Positions 1-7,647 of a DNA stretch of 14,634 nucleotides are shown one piece after another. The position numbers and the translations under genes were made by a program. Numbering within the stretch: position 1 is the stretch's first letter; each line of letters opens with the position of its first letter. The notes below the pieces were generated by a model, which searched no databases, was not told the origin of the DNA, and saw nothing but the letters and a program-made list of their open reading frames with translations. Source of the stretch: Flemingiibacterium sp045649205 (GTDB taxonomy: Bacteria; Bacillota; Clostridia; Oscillospirales; CAG-272); the NCBI GenBank assembly GCA_045649205.1, contig JAZRPJ010000014.1, forward strand, positions 1 through 14,634, read 5' to 3'.

Positions 1-379
1 CGAGTGTTCATAACTGATGTTAGGAACACTCGATAACATGCAGCAAGTTAGAGATATGCTAAACGGATTATTTGAGAAGCTTCCTGCAGATGCAAGACCA
101 CTGTTTCACTCTGATCAAGGTTGGCAGTACCAACACGCTGAAAACCAAAGACTTCTCGCCGAACATAACATTACACAAAGCATGTCCCGAAAAGGAAACT
201 GTATGGACAATGGAATAATGGAAAACTTCTTCGGTAGGCTGAAAGTTGAAATGTACTACGGCGAAAAATTTGAATCCCCTCGGGGATTCATTGAAAATTT
301 AGAAAAATACATACATTACTATCATGTAAAAAGTATACACGATACTGTCTTATTTGTCAATCTTTCATTTGAAGAATGA
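1..379 (+). pseudogene. IS3-family transposase (OrfB) remnant, broken at both ends
   Basis: The open frame runs from an ATG at 17 to a TGA at 377-379 and encodes about 120 residues of the C-terminal half of an IS3/IS150-type DDE transposase. Visible hallmarks are HSDQGWQYQ (second catalytic Asp), the QSMSRKGNCMDN block and MENFFGRLKVEM (catalytic Glu). The first catalytic Asp and the whole N-terminal part are absent, and an in-frame TAA at 11-13 lies just upstream of the ATG, so the frame is not simply cut by the window edge. After YIHYY (about base 320) the normal IS3 ending (a pattern like N-x-x-R-I-K-x-K-L-x-G-L-S-P-V-x-Y-R) is replaced by unrelated residues, so the 3' end is lost too. No terminal inverted repeat is recognisable. 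This is probably a dead insertion-sequence scar bordering the catabolic locus. Family call secure; the exact breakpoints are inference. Confidence 0.85.
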
Positions 380-416
380 GTCAAAAACGCAAAAATAATG
401 AAAAAATCATAAATGC

Positions 417-1256
417 TTATGCCTCGATGATAACCTTGGGATTGTCTTTCGCCTTGATGCAAAGCTCCACTAACTTTATAACCTGCTTGGTTTCGTTCGT
501 GTCAAAGCATACTTCTCCGGTTTCAAAGAAGGTTACCGTATTTGAAATAAGACTTCTGAAGAAAGGGGATTCTATGTATCCGAAGGTGCGGCCGCCATCC
601 GCATCGGTCATGGATGCTGAAAATCCGAAAGTTGGGTCCTGTACAATGGTGGCACTCTTGCCCCCCTTGAAGCTTATGTCGATGAGATTTGACGTTCCGA
701 GGACTCTCAATACGGCAGAAAGCGGCTCGGCTTTCAGCTTTTTGATTATCATTTCTGCCTGATGTACGATGTAACGCTCGAAAAGACCGCCGCCGGTTGT
801 GGTGATGTGGATCGGGGACTCCATGGCATCAAGCTCGGTTGCAAAACGGAGTGCGGATGTGCTGAAAAAGGGAGTGCCGTTCTCTTCGGCGATGGCGAAG
901 ATTTTGAGTGCCGTTTCGTAGTCGGGGGCAAAGGTCTTGTCGATATATGTGCGTTTTTTGCAGGGGAGAACCGCCGCCGCGTATTCGAGATGCTTTTCGG
1001 GATTGTCGGGTGAAAGGATGACAATAACGTCACTGAGCTCGCATAATTCCCGGACGGTGTCGCACTTAGTGACACTGTATTTTTCGCACCATTCGTCGGT
1101 GGTAACACCGTTTTCCGGGGATTTCTCAAGCTCTGCCCATGCGTAGGTTACCGCATAGTCGAGTCCCAGCTTTTCCGATTCCTCGCGGAACCATTTGACG
1201 TAATTATTTGCGTGCCATTCACTTAAATAGTAGTCGATAAAGCCTATTTTTTTCAT
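417..1256 (-). CDS. Gfo/Idh/MocA-like protein with degenerate nucleotide-binding motif
   Basis: 279-residue protein; the family usually has 330-400. The N-terminus (MKKIGFIDYYLSEWHANNY) begins with the first beta strand of a Rossmann fold but lacks the GxGxxA/G loop. A DVIVILSPDNPEKHLEYA strand-helix follows at about 76-93, and YIDKTF (Lys107) stands where the family's EKP motif is expected. A GGG-LFERYIVHQ segment (His165) may correspond to the catalytic His region. It is probably an oxidoreductase relative acting on a sugar or cyclitol, but NAD(P) use is uncertain. The ATG at 1256 is preferred because GAGG sits 6 bases before it; an ATG at 1268 overlapping the upstream stop as ATGA has only weak ribosome binding sequence. 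It is the second gene of the unit read from 2323, so translation is probably coupled. Downstream is only the IS3 scar, with no convincing terminator. Confidence 0.75.
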   Translation of the reverse strand: MKKIGFIDYYLSEWHANNYVKWFREESEKLGLDYAVTYAWAELEKSPENGVTTDEWCEKYSVTKCDTVRELCELSDVIVILSPDNPEKHLEYAAAVLPCKKRTYIDKTFAPDYETALKIFAIAEENGTPFFSTSALRFATELDAMESPIHITTTGGGLFERYIVHQAEMIIKKLKAEPLSAVLRVLGTSNLIDISFKGGKSATIVQDPTFGFSASMTDADGGRTFGYIESPFFRSLISNTVTFFETGEVCFDTNETKQVIKLVELCIKAKDNPKVIIEA

Positions 1257-1264
1257 GGTGTACC

Positions 1265-2323
1265 TCATAATTTGATTTCCGCATTTTTGTCAGCGGACTT
1301 GTAAAGTGCATCAAGCAGCTTTGCACTCTCGAGGATACGGTCGATATGGTTTCTGTTTTTGATACCGGTTTTGAAGGATTCGATGAATGCTTCATCCTCA
1401 CGGGTGTACATATTTGGGATTTCGTATTCCTTCTTTTCGTGAGTGAGGGTTTCGCCGTCGTAGAGGTCGAAGAAGCTGCCGTAATCAAGACGTGCACCCT
1501 TTTTGTCGCCGAGGAAGTCAATGTACATTTCGCCGGCAGATATGTTCTGTGCCCATGCACCGTTTAAGGAAATATTTGCTTTGTCGGTGCGGATATAGCC
1601 GGACACCATATCATCAACATCGTTTGTGCCGTTTTCAATGTCCTTGGTGTTTTCCGCCCACATACGTTCGTACTTGTAGGACTTCATATCCTTTGCCATT
1701 TCGCAGTATGTATTGCAGGTGACGGTTTTCAGCTTGGCATCACCGAGAATGTAGAGGGCAAGGTCAAGGAAATGGATACCACAGTCAATAAGTACACCGC
1801 CTCCGGACTGTGCCTTTGTGGTAAATGCACCGCCAAGTCCGGGAATGGAACGGGTGGAACGGAATGAGCAGTAAATATGGTAGATATTACCGAACTCGCC
1901 CTTTTCGTTCATCTCACGTAGCATTTCAACCGATTTGTGGTAGCGATTGCAAACGCCGATGTTAAGGATTTTGCCGCGTTTCTTCGCTTCATTTGCCATC
2001 TTTTTCGAGAGGGCATAGTTTACGGTGATGGGTTTTTCACACATGACGTGCTTGCCGGCACGGAGTGCATCCATGGTGATGGTGTAGTGGGCGAAGTTGG
2101 GAGTCAGAACCCAGACTGCTTCAACCTCACTGTCGGCGAGGACTTCTCTGTAGTCGGTGACGATATTCTCGATTTTCGGGAATTTTTCTTTGAGTACTTC
2201 TGCCTTTTCGGGGAGGATATCGCAGGCGTACTTGATACGTACGTCCTCCATCCCGGAGAGGGCAGGAAGATGGGCGATTTTTGCGATGCGTCCGCATCCT
2301 ATGATTGCAACGGTGGTTTTCAT
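1265..2323 (-). CDS. Gfo/Idh/MocA family NAD(P)-dependent oxidoreductase
   Basis: 352 residues, normal family length, cytoplasmic. It has the canonical features: the Rossmann loop GCGRIA (residues 9-14), an acidic residue at the end of strand 2 (CDILPEKA), the EKP motif at 96-98 with Lys97, and the GGGVLIDCGIH motif with Asp180 and His184, the expected catalytic Lys/Asp/His set. Such enzymes (Gfo, IolG-like inositol dehydrogenases and relatives) interconvert a hydroxyl and a ketone on sugars, sugar derivatives or cyclitols using NAD(P). The substrate cannot be read from sequence. It is the first gene of a two-gene minus unit, with ribosome binding site AAGGAGA just before the ATG and a strong promoter upstream. 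It ends by overlapping an ATG of the next gene (ATGA at 1265-1268). Of the four Gfo/Idh proteins in the window, this one is most surely a working dehydrogenase. Confidence 0.9.
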   Translation of the reverse strand: MKTTVAIIGCGRIAKIAHLPALSGMEDVRIKYACDILPEKAEVLKEKFPKIENIVTDYREVLADSEVEAVWVLTPNFAHYTITMDALRAGKHVMCEKPITVNYALSKKMANEAKKRGKILNIGVCNRYHKSVEMLREMNEKGEFGNIYHIYCSFRSTRSIPGLGGAFTTKAQSGGGVLIDCGIHFLDLALYILGDAKLKTVTCNTYCEMAKDMKSYKYERMWAENTKDIENGTNDVDDMVSGYIRTDKANISLNGAWAQNISAGEMYIDFLGDKKGARLDYGSFFDLYDGETLTHEKKEYEIPNMYTREDEAFIESFKTGIKNRNHIDRILESAKLLDALYKSADKNAEIKL

Positions 2324-2346
2324 GTTGTAATCTCCTTCTTTTAATC

Positions 2347-2386
2347 TTTACAGCTTCATTGTAGCATATTTGTATCTCGCTGTAAA
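2347..2386. promoter_or_regulatory. Inverted repeat, candidate operator over the Gfo/Idh-pair promoter
   Basis: TTTACAGC at 2347-2354 and its exact reverse complement GCTGTAAA at 2379-2386 lie 32 bp apart centre to centre, about three helical turns. One arm covers the -35 box and the other lies at or just after the expected transcription start of the minus promoter. A further TTTACAG lies at 2416-2422, upstream of the divergent regulator. The geometry would suit a dimeric repressor or looping regulator, plausibly the adjacent AraC-type protein, but the binding partner is inferred. Confidence 0.4.
2358..2386 (-). promoter_or_regulatory. Promoter of the minus-strand Gfo/Idh pair
   Basis: Reading the minus strand, TTTACA (2381-2386) and TACAAT (2358-2363) are separated by exactly 17 bp, a good sigma-A promoter. 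The start would fall near 2351, about 28 bases before the ATG at 2323. The -35 box is part of one arm of the inverted repeat listed separately. Confidence 0.75.
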
Positions 2387-2430
2387 TGCCGTCATTACGC
2401 TTAAAATTTAAACTTTTTACAGATTTGCCC

Positions 2431-2459
2431 TTGACATCGGTGAAAAACCGCGATAAAAT
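2431..2459 (+). promoter_or_regulatory. Promoter of the first AraC-type regulator
   Basis: TTGACA (2431-2436), a 17 bp spacer and TAAAAT (2454-2459) make a near-consensus sigma-A promoter. Transcription would begin near 2466, about 24 bases before the GTG start, leaving room only for the ribosome binding site GAGGTGAT (2479-2486). Confidence 0.8.
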
Positions 2460-2489
2460 AGAACAAAAATACAGTTTTGAGGTGATCTG

Positions 2490-3353
2490 GTGGCAGGAGC
2501 AAAATACAGAATAGAGCAGGCATATCCGAATTTCAGGCGTTTCGGAGAAGTTTCGGTTTACCAGGTCGGAAGGCTTCACTGCGGTGCAGGGATGGTCATT
2601 CCCGAGCATCTGCAAAGAAATTATTTTGAATTTACGGTTGCCACTGACGGAAAAGGAATAAATATTACCGACGGAGTTGCTGTGCCGATTGAAAAAGGCG
2701 ATATATACATTTCCTTCGCAGGTGATTTTCACAGTATAGTTTCCGATGTCAGTGAGCCGCTGAAATACGATTTTCTCACCGTTCAGACAGAGGATGCGGA
2801 AATACTCGGCGGAATTTACGAACTCATGGAAAAAAATCATGCCGCCGACCGTCGTATAGTACGCAGTGAGCGGATATCTCGGCTTGTTTCCGAGGTTATT
2901 TCAGAGATGAACGGAGAAGCCTTATACAGCGAAAAGCTTATTGAGACAACAGTAAAGCAGATACTTATTTATTTTATCCGTGAAATGAACCTGATGGAGC
3001 ATCCTCATCTTGACAAGGACGTGACCGAGTCCGACGTTATCTGCTTTAAGGTGATGAACTACATCGACAGTCATATATTTGATATAAAAAATCTTCGGGA
3101 GTTATCGGAGGTGACGAGCTACAGCTACAACTATCTCTCGAATCTTTTCAAGAAAAACACTTCCGGCACGCTTCGTGAATACCACAACAACCGTCGGCTT
3201 GAAACAGCACGTCTGCTTCTTGTATCTGATGAGGCAACCGTCACCGAAGCGGCGGAAATGCTCGGTTATTCTTCCGTTTACTCCTTCAGCACCGCTTTTA
3301 AAAAGAAATACGGGTACTCCCCCTCATCGGTGAAGGGCAGGCGTAATAAATAA
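2490..3353 (+). CDS. AraC-family transcriptional regulator (cupin sensor + HTH)
   Basis: 287 residues starting at GTG 2490, chosen because GAGGTGAT lies just upstream at normal spacing. Residues about 25-100 look like the beta-rich AraC-type cupin sensor, including VPIEKGDIYISFAGDFHSI. Residues 187-283 are a clear AraC/XylS DNA-binding domain: a first helix-turn-helix around 199-220 (NLRELSEVT...YLSNLFKK), the linker helix RRLETARLLL, and a second around 248-271 ending in the typical YSFSTAFKKKYGYSPSSV. It probably senses a small sugar-like ligand and controls the divergent Gfo/Idh pair 167 bp away, perhaps also itself. It differs clearly from the other two AraC-type proteins in the window in its N-terminal half. 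It ends in a convergent terminator shared with the next gene. Confidence 0.9.
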   Translation: MAGAKYRIEQAYPNFRRFGEVSVYQVGRLHCGAGMVIPEHLQRNYFEFTVATDGKGINITDGVAVPIEKGDIYISFAGDFHSIVSDVSEPLKYDFLTVQTEDAEILGGIYELMEKNHAADRRIVRSERISRLVSEVISEMNGEALYSEKLIETTVKQILIYFIREMNLMEHPHLDKDVTESDVICFKVMNYIDSHIFDIKNLRELSEVTSYSYNYLSNLFKKNTSGTLREYHNNRRLETARLLLVSDEATVTEAAEMLGYSSVYSFSTAFKKKYGYSPSSVKGRRNK

Positions 3354-3358
3354 AAAGA

Positions 3359-3390
3359 ACCCATGACCGGCTGATTTTTCGGTCATGGGT
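3359..3390. terminator. Bidirectional intrinsic terminator between convergent regulators
   Basis: An 11 bp perfect stem, ACCCATGACCG (3359-3369) and CGGTCATGGGT (3380-3390), encloses a 10-base loop. On the minus strand it is followed by a T-rich run (TTCTTTTTATTT), a strong terminator for the minus-strand regulator. On the plus strand the tail is weaker (AATGTTTT) but may still serve the regulator ending at 3353. Confidence 0.85.
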
Positions 3391-3396
3391 AATGTT

Positions 3397-4281
3397 TTAA
3401 GAAACAGTTATGTCATCGGCAGAGTTTCGGTATTTACCCGGAGTCTTGCCGGTGATTTTTTTAAAGGTTTTTATGAAATGGGGCAGGTCAGTGAAGCCAA
3501 CCATGCCTGCGATTTCCCGCACCGGAGCACTGCTTGTACGAAGAAGCTCCATTGCCATGTTGATTCTGTAGTTTAAAAGAAAGCTGTGAAGGGAAGTGCC
3601 GGAATTTTTCTTGAAGATACGGTTGATGTAAACCGGATTCATATAGAATATTTCGGAAAGGGTTTCGTAGGTTATTTCTTTTTCGTAGTTGTTCTGGATG
3701 TATTCGGTGATATCACGGGTCAGCTCCATGCTTTTTCGGTGCTCTTTATCGAGAATCTTTTCTCTTACCACACTGACAAGCACAGATTTCAGTACCAGCG
3801 ACAGAAGCTCTCCGAGGTATTCGTCCGCACCAACATTAAATTCGGTAGTCATCAGGCGGAGCCTTGATTCGAGGGCGGTCATGTTGTAAAGCACAATGGG
3901 ACGGTTAAGCACAGCGGCATCGGTGAGGGTGATGTGCTCAAGAACATCGCTGTCCGAAAAACGGTCGGAGTGGACGGGGTGGAATGATTTCTTTATATGG
4001 GAGAAATTTTGGGTGTAATCGAAATTGATGACAATAAATTCGATGGATTTGTCGCCTACGGTCTGCCACATATAACGTGTTCCGCCGGAAAAATAAATCA
4101 TACAGCCCGGGGTAAGATTATAGGTTTCGCCTTCGATCATCATACTTCCTTTGCCCGAAACAATATAAAAAAGGCGGCAGTCCGCACTGCGAAGCTCGTA
4201 GAAAACATCGTAGGTTGTACGTCTGTTAAGGGACGATATAATTGCCTGCCTGACAAAGGGCTTGGTTTCGGAAAGTAACAT
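3397..4281 (-). CDS. AraC-family regulator divergent from the glycyl radical operon
   Basis: 294 residues from the ATG at 4281, which has GGAGG six bases upstream; a TTG at 4296 in the same frame lies before that site and is rejected. The N-terminal cupin-type sensor (about 30-95) contains CRLFYIVSGKGSMMIEG and ends in INFDYT, followed by FHPVHS. The C-terminal AraC/XylS domain (about 190-285) shows EITYETLSEIFYMNPVYINRIFKK and the closing PHFIKTFKKITGKTPGKYR. It is a full-length paralogue of the regulator at 12820-13680: both start M-x-L then ...PFVRQA at the same residue numbers and share INFDYT and FHP-x-HS. It probably activates the divergent activase/glycyl radical enzyme operon starting 228 bp away. 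The ligand is unknown. Confidence 0.9.
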   Translation of the reverse strand: MLLSETKPFVRQAIISSLNRRTTYDVFYELRSADCRLFYIVSGKGSMMIEGETYNLTPGCMIYFSGGTRYMWQTVGDKSIEFIVINFDYTQNFSHIKKSFHPVHSDRFSDSDVLEHITLTDAAVLNRPIVLYNMTALESRLRLMTTEFNVGADEYLGELLSLVLKSVLVSVVREKILDKEHRKSMELTRDITEYIQNNYEKEITYETLSEIFYMNPVYINRIFKKNSGTSLHSFLLNYRINMAMELLRTSSAPVREIAGMVGFTDLPHFIKTFKKITGKTPGKYRNSADDITVS

Positions 4282-4325
4282 AGCTATCCTCCGCAAAATC
4301 GATTTTTCACAGAACTTTCATCTCT

Positions 4326-4354
4326 ATGATAACACACCGCAAGTCTGTTGTCAA
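4326..4354 (-). promoter_or_regulatory. Promoter of the second AraC-type regulator
   Basis: On the minus strand TTGACA (4349-4354) and TATCAT (4326-4331) are separated by 17 bp, near consensus. Transcription would start near 4319, leaving a leader of about 38 bases before the ATG at 4281. Confidence 0.8.
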
Positions 4355-4431
4355 GCATTTTATAAAAGATTCTCCCATATTTCACAGCGGTGAGGCAAGC
4401 GGAACGGAAAGTATGGAAAACACAATTTTTG

Positions 4432-4457
4432 GTTTGGTTTCTCCATTTACACCAAAC
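4432..4457. promoter_or_regulatory. Inverted repeat, candidate operator at the glycyl radical operon promoter
   Basis: GTTTGGT (4432-4438) and its exact reverse complement ACCAAAC (4451-4457) have centres 19 bp apart, about two helical turns. The right arm touches the end of the -35 box and the left arm lies just upstream of it. This suits a regulator binding at or beside the -35 element, plausibly the divergent AraC-type protein. It could also be chance in a T-rich stretch, since the left arm sits in a TTTGGTTTGG repeat. Confidence 0.4.
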
Positions 4458-4474
4458 TGCCCGTAAGCTATAAT
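4446..4474 (+). promoter_or_regulatory. Promoter of the activase/glycyl radical enzyme operon
   Basis: TTTACA (4446-4451), a 17 bp spacer and a perfect TATAAT (4469-4474). The start would fall near 4481, giving a leader of about 29 bases with CGGAGG before the ATG at 4510. No other comparable promoter or terminator is visible between here and 11321, so the six genes probably form one transcript. Confidence 0.8.
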
Positions 4475-4509
4475 AATAGTGAACACTTCTCTTGAATCGG
4501 AGGATTTTT

Positions 4510-5409
4510 ATGAAAGCAATAATTACCGATATTCAGCGTTTTTCGCTGACAGACGGCGACGGTATCCGCACGACAGTGTTTTTTAAAGGCTGCAATATGA
4601 GCTGCGGCTGGTGTCACAATCCGGAAACTCTGTCTTCGCATACCGAGCTTATGTTTTATGAAAACAAATGTATAGGCTGCGGAAAATGTTTTGCGGTTTG
4701 CAAGACAGATGCACAGAAGATCGTTGACGGAAAGCATATCATCGACCGTACTCTCTGTACCGACTGTGGTGCTTGTGCCAATGTATGCTATGCCGGTGCA
4801 CTCAGTATGTGCGGTAAGGAAATGAGCATTGAGGACGTTATGTTCCATGTCCGCCAGGATGCGGAGTATTATAAAAACAGTGGAGGCGGCGTAACTCTTT
4901 CGGGTGGCGAAGTACTTTGCAGCCGTGAATTTGCATCGGCACTCACCGATGCCTGCCATAAAGAAGGCATTCGGGTCGCGGTGGAAACCAACCTGAGCGT
5001 TCCCTTTGATTCAGCCGTATCCCTTCTCTCCAAAGTGGATCATATCATGTGCGACATCAAGCTTTTCGATAATGAGGCTCACCGTAAGCACACAGGTATT
5101 CCAAATGTTCAGATTCTTGAAAATGTGAAGCTTATCGACACTCTGGGCATTCCCTTTACAGTCCGTACCCCCCTTATCCCCGGAGTTACCGATTGGGAAG
5201 GAAATATCACCGCGATTGCTGAATACATAAAGGATCTGAAGAATCTTTGCAGGTACGAGCTTCTCAACTTTAATCCCCTGGGTGAGGGAAAATACAGAGC
5301 CCTTAACAAAGAAAATATTTACGAAGCAGCACGTCCCATGAATGCGGATAAGCTTGATGCGCTGGCATCGGCAGTCCGTGGGGTGGGCGTTCCCGTGAAA
5401 GTTATATAA
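4510..5409 (+). CDS. Glycyl radical enzyme activating protein (radical SAM, two extra 4Fe-4S)
   Basis: 299 residues, normal for activases that carry the ferredoxin-like insert. The radical SAM motif is CNMSCGWC (Cys28, Cys32, Cys35). Two CxxCxxCxxxC clusters follow, at 54-64 (CIGCGKCFAVC) and 83-93 (CTDCGACANVC). SGGE at 131-134 matches the SAM-binding GGE motif, and the N-terminal FSLTDGDGIRTTVFFKGC is typical of the family. It reductively cleaves S-adenosylmethionine to install the glycyl radical on its partner, almost certainly the enzyme encoded 15 bp downstream. The ATG at 4510 is preferred over an in-frame TTG at 4492 because CGGAGG lies between them at good spacing. The insert resembles activases of eliminases and decarboxylases; the pyruvate formate-lyase activase lacks it. 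First gene of the operon. Confidence 0.95.
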   Translation: MKAIITDIQRFSLTDGDGIRTTVFFKGCNMSCGWCHNPETLSSHTELMFYENKCIGCGKCFAVCKTDAQKIVDGKHIIDRTLCTDCGACANVCYAGALSMCGKEMSIEDVMFHVRQDAEYYKNSGGGVTLSGGEVLCSREFASALTDACHKEGIRVAVETNLSVPFDSAVSLLSKVDHIMCDIKLFDNEAHRKHTGIPNVQILENVKLIDTLGIPFTVRTPLIPGVTDWEGNITAIAEYIKDLKNLCRYELLNFNPLGEGKYRALNKENIYEAARPMNADKLDALASAVRGVGVPVKVI

Positions 5410-5424
5410 TCAGGAGGAGTGAGC

Positions 5425-7629
5425 ATGAGTAAAATTACATTTATCGGTCAGTTCCCGGCAGACGAGCATTTTACATACGACAAGCGAATAAAGCTCCTTC
5501 GTGAGCGTAAGGTCGCCCAGACCGAGGAAAAAGCACGAAACGGCGGTGCAAACGAGGATGACTACGGTCTTATTGTGCAGGACGAATTTAAGTACACCCT
5601 TAAGCCGAATCATGAAAACGGCTCAATCTACGGATACAAGGCATGGCGTGAGAACTACTGTGCTATCCTTGATTCTCACCCCATTTACTGTGACCCGCTG
5701 GATGCTTTTGTTGGCAAGGGATTTCTTTTCCTTGAACGTCTGCGACCGGTCACCTGCAAATGGAATCCGGACTATCCCTTCGACGATTTGAAGGTGCTGT
5801 TTGACCGTTACAATATTATTTCCGGTATCGACAACTGCCACCACTTTACACCCGACCTGCAAATCGGCTTTGATCTGGGATGGGGCGGCATCCTCAATAA
5901 GCTGCGTGAGGAGCGTGAGCGTCACGACGAGAGCCACTACGAATTTTACGACAGCGAAATCATGGTGGTCGAGGCGATAATCAGGTTCTTACACCGTGCG
6001 GCAGATACTCTGTATGCTCTTGCAAAGAAGGAAACCAATCCCGAGCTATGTGAGAATCTCCTTGCTATGGCGGAAGTCAATGAAAATACCGCAGAGAATC
6101 CGCCGAAGACCTTCCGTGAGGCTGTGCAGTGGATGTGCTGGTTCAGTATGCTTTCCCGTACCTATAACCGAGGCAGTGCGGGCGGTCAGCTTGATGAAAT
6201 GCTCCGTCCTTACTACGAGCGTGATACAGCGGCAGGTATCCTCACAGACGAGGATGCGGTCTTCTATCTTGCCTGCCTCTTCCTTCAGGACAGCCGTTAT
6301 TTCCAGCTTGGCGGTCCTGATGAAGACGGACGTGACATGACATCCCGGATCTCTTACCTCTGTCTCGAAGCGGCTGACAAAATCAATATCGCTTGCAATC
6401 TCACAATCCGTATACACGACGGACTCGATAAAGAATTTTTCAAGAAATCGGTAGCGTATCTCTTCAAAAACAAGCAGGGGTGGCCTCGTTATTCCTCTGA
6501 CAGTGCACTTGCCGAGGGCTTTATGAAATGCGGTTATCCTCTCTCTCTTGCAAGAAAGAGAATTGCGGCAGGCTGCCACTGGATGTGCATTCCCGGTATG
6601 GAATACACCATGAACGACACAGTCAAGATCAACCTTGCCAAGATTTTTGAGGTGGCGTACAATGAGATGATGACGGAGTCAAAAAATCCCTCTGCCGAGG
6701 ATCTTTGGGAGCGTTACAGCAGGCATATGAAGCTGGCTGTTGATGCAACCGGAAACGGCATTATGCATCACCTGCGTTACCAGACAAAATCCCAGCCTGA
6801 GCTGATTCTCAATCTCTTCCAGCACGGACTCATCGAAAAAGGCGTGAACATCACCGACGGCGGTGCGAATTACTATAATATGTGCGTTGACGGCAGCGGA
6901 ATCGCCGTGGCGGCAGACAGCTTTGCGGCTTGTGAGCAGCGAATTGACCTCGAAGGCAAGCTGACCTATTCCGAGCTTACCGATCACATGACGGCGAATT
7001 TCGAGGATGCCGACGGCGAATATATCCGACTCCTTATGCAGAACAGTGAGCGTTACTGCGGCGGAGATACCCTCGGCGACAAGTGGGCGAAGCGTATCAG
7101 TAACCTTTACACAGAGCTTGTCCGTGACCTTTGTAAGCAGCATCCCGGCGTAAACTTCATTCCCGGCTTCTTCTCCTGGTCAAATACACTTGGACTCGGA
7201 CAGACAGTTGCGGCAACACCCAACGGCAGAAAGGCACACGAAGCCATTAACCACGGTGCAAATCCCAACGGAGGCTTCCGGCGCGACGGAGCGGTATCGG
7301 CAATGTGCAATTCCATCGGCGAAATTCAGCCGGGCTACGGCAACTGTGCACCGGTTCAGCTTGAATTTGACCCCGGTATTGTCAATGACGATGAGGGTAT
7401 CGACAAAATGGCGGCGATGATTAAGACAATCATGTCAACCGGAAATACACTCCTCAATATCAACATTATTGATGCGAAGAAAATTTTAGAAGCACATAAT
7501 GACCCCTTCAAATATCCGGATCTCGTAGTGCGTGTTACCGGATTTACAGCATTCTTCGCAATGCTGTCCCCGGAATTCCGTCAGCTTGTAGTTGACCGCG
7601 TGACATCCGTTAATCCCGATAAAACTTAA
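5425..7629 (+). CDS. Glycyl radical enzyme of unassigned reaction, atypical active site
   Basis: 734 residues from the ATG at 5425 (AGGAGG 7 bases upstream; the in-frame GTG at 5419 is too close to that site). The glycyl radical loop is near the C-terminus: RVTGFTAFF with Gly706, then LSPEFRQLVVDR. The active-site Cys is Cys384 in AAGCHWMCIPG. Other family landmarks are CHHFTPD (the usual G-H-x-x-P region, His kept), QLDEMLRPYYERD, and the NLAKIFEVAYN helix after the Cys loop. In characterised eliminases (glycerol and propanediol dehydratases, choline TMA-lyase, hydroxyproline dehydratase) the Cys lies in GCVE with a catalytic Glu two residues on; here that position is Trp386, with His385 and a second Cys388. 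It is therefore a genuine glycyl radical enzyme that differs from the textbook dehydratases. Its neighbours point to a sugar or polyol-like substrate. Reaction unknown. Confidence 0.93.
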   Translation: MSKITFIGQFPADEHFTYDKRIKLLRERKVAQTEEKARNGGANEDDYGLIVQDEFKYTLKPNHENGSIYGYKAWRENYCAILDSHPIYCDPLDAFVGKGFLFLERLRPVTCKWNPDYPFDDLKVLFDRYNIISGIDNCHHFTPDLQIGFDLGWGGILNKLREERERHDESHYEFYDSEIMVVEAIIRFLHRAADTLYALAKKETNPELCENLLAMAEVNENTAENPPKTFREAVQWMCWFSMLSRTYNRGSAGGQLDEMLRPYYERDTAAGILTDEDAVFYLACLFLQDSRYFQLGGPDEDGRDMTSRISYLCLEAADKINIACNLTIRIHDGLDKEFFKKSVAYLFKNKQGWPRYSSDSALAEGFMKCGYPLSLARKRIAAGCHWMCIPGMEYTMNDTVKINLAKIFEVAYNEMMTESKNPSAEDLWERYSRHMKLAVDATGNGIMHHLRYQTKSQPELILNLFQHGLIEKGVNITDGGANYYNMCVDGSGIAVAADSFAACEQRIDLEGKLTYSELTDHMTANFEDADGEYIRLLMQNSERYCGGDTLGDKWAKRISNLYTELVRDLCKQHPGVNFIPGFFSWSNTLGLGQTVAATPNGRKAHEAINHGANPNGGFRRDGAVSAMCNSIGEIQPGYGNCAPVQLEFDPGIVNDDEGIDKMAAMIKTIMSTGNTLLNINIIDAKKILEAHNDPFKYPDLVVRVTGFTAFFAMLSPEFRQLVVDRVTSVNPDKT

Positions 7630-7647
7630 TTTAAAGGAGATATAATT

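Noticed and set aside
380..416. T-rich minus-strand tail after the 417-1256 gene as an intrinsic terminator
   Set aside because: The only possible stem is about 4 bp of A/T-rich sequence, too weak to call.
6046..6579. Long minus-strand open frame inside the radical enzyme gene, with similar ones at 4468-4959, 6679-7143 and 10262-10891
   Set aside because: They lie antisense to clearly conserved enzymes, have no ribosome binding site or recognisable domains, and are expected from the codon bias of the plus-strand genes.
5425..7629. Naming the radical enzyme pyruvate formate-lyase (pflB) or a glycerol/propanediol dehydratase
   Set aside because: There is no Cys-Cys pair as in pyruvate formate-lyase and no GCVE as in the dehydratases, and the neighbours do not fit either pathway.
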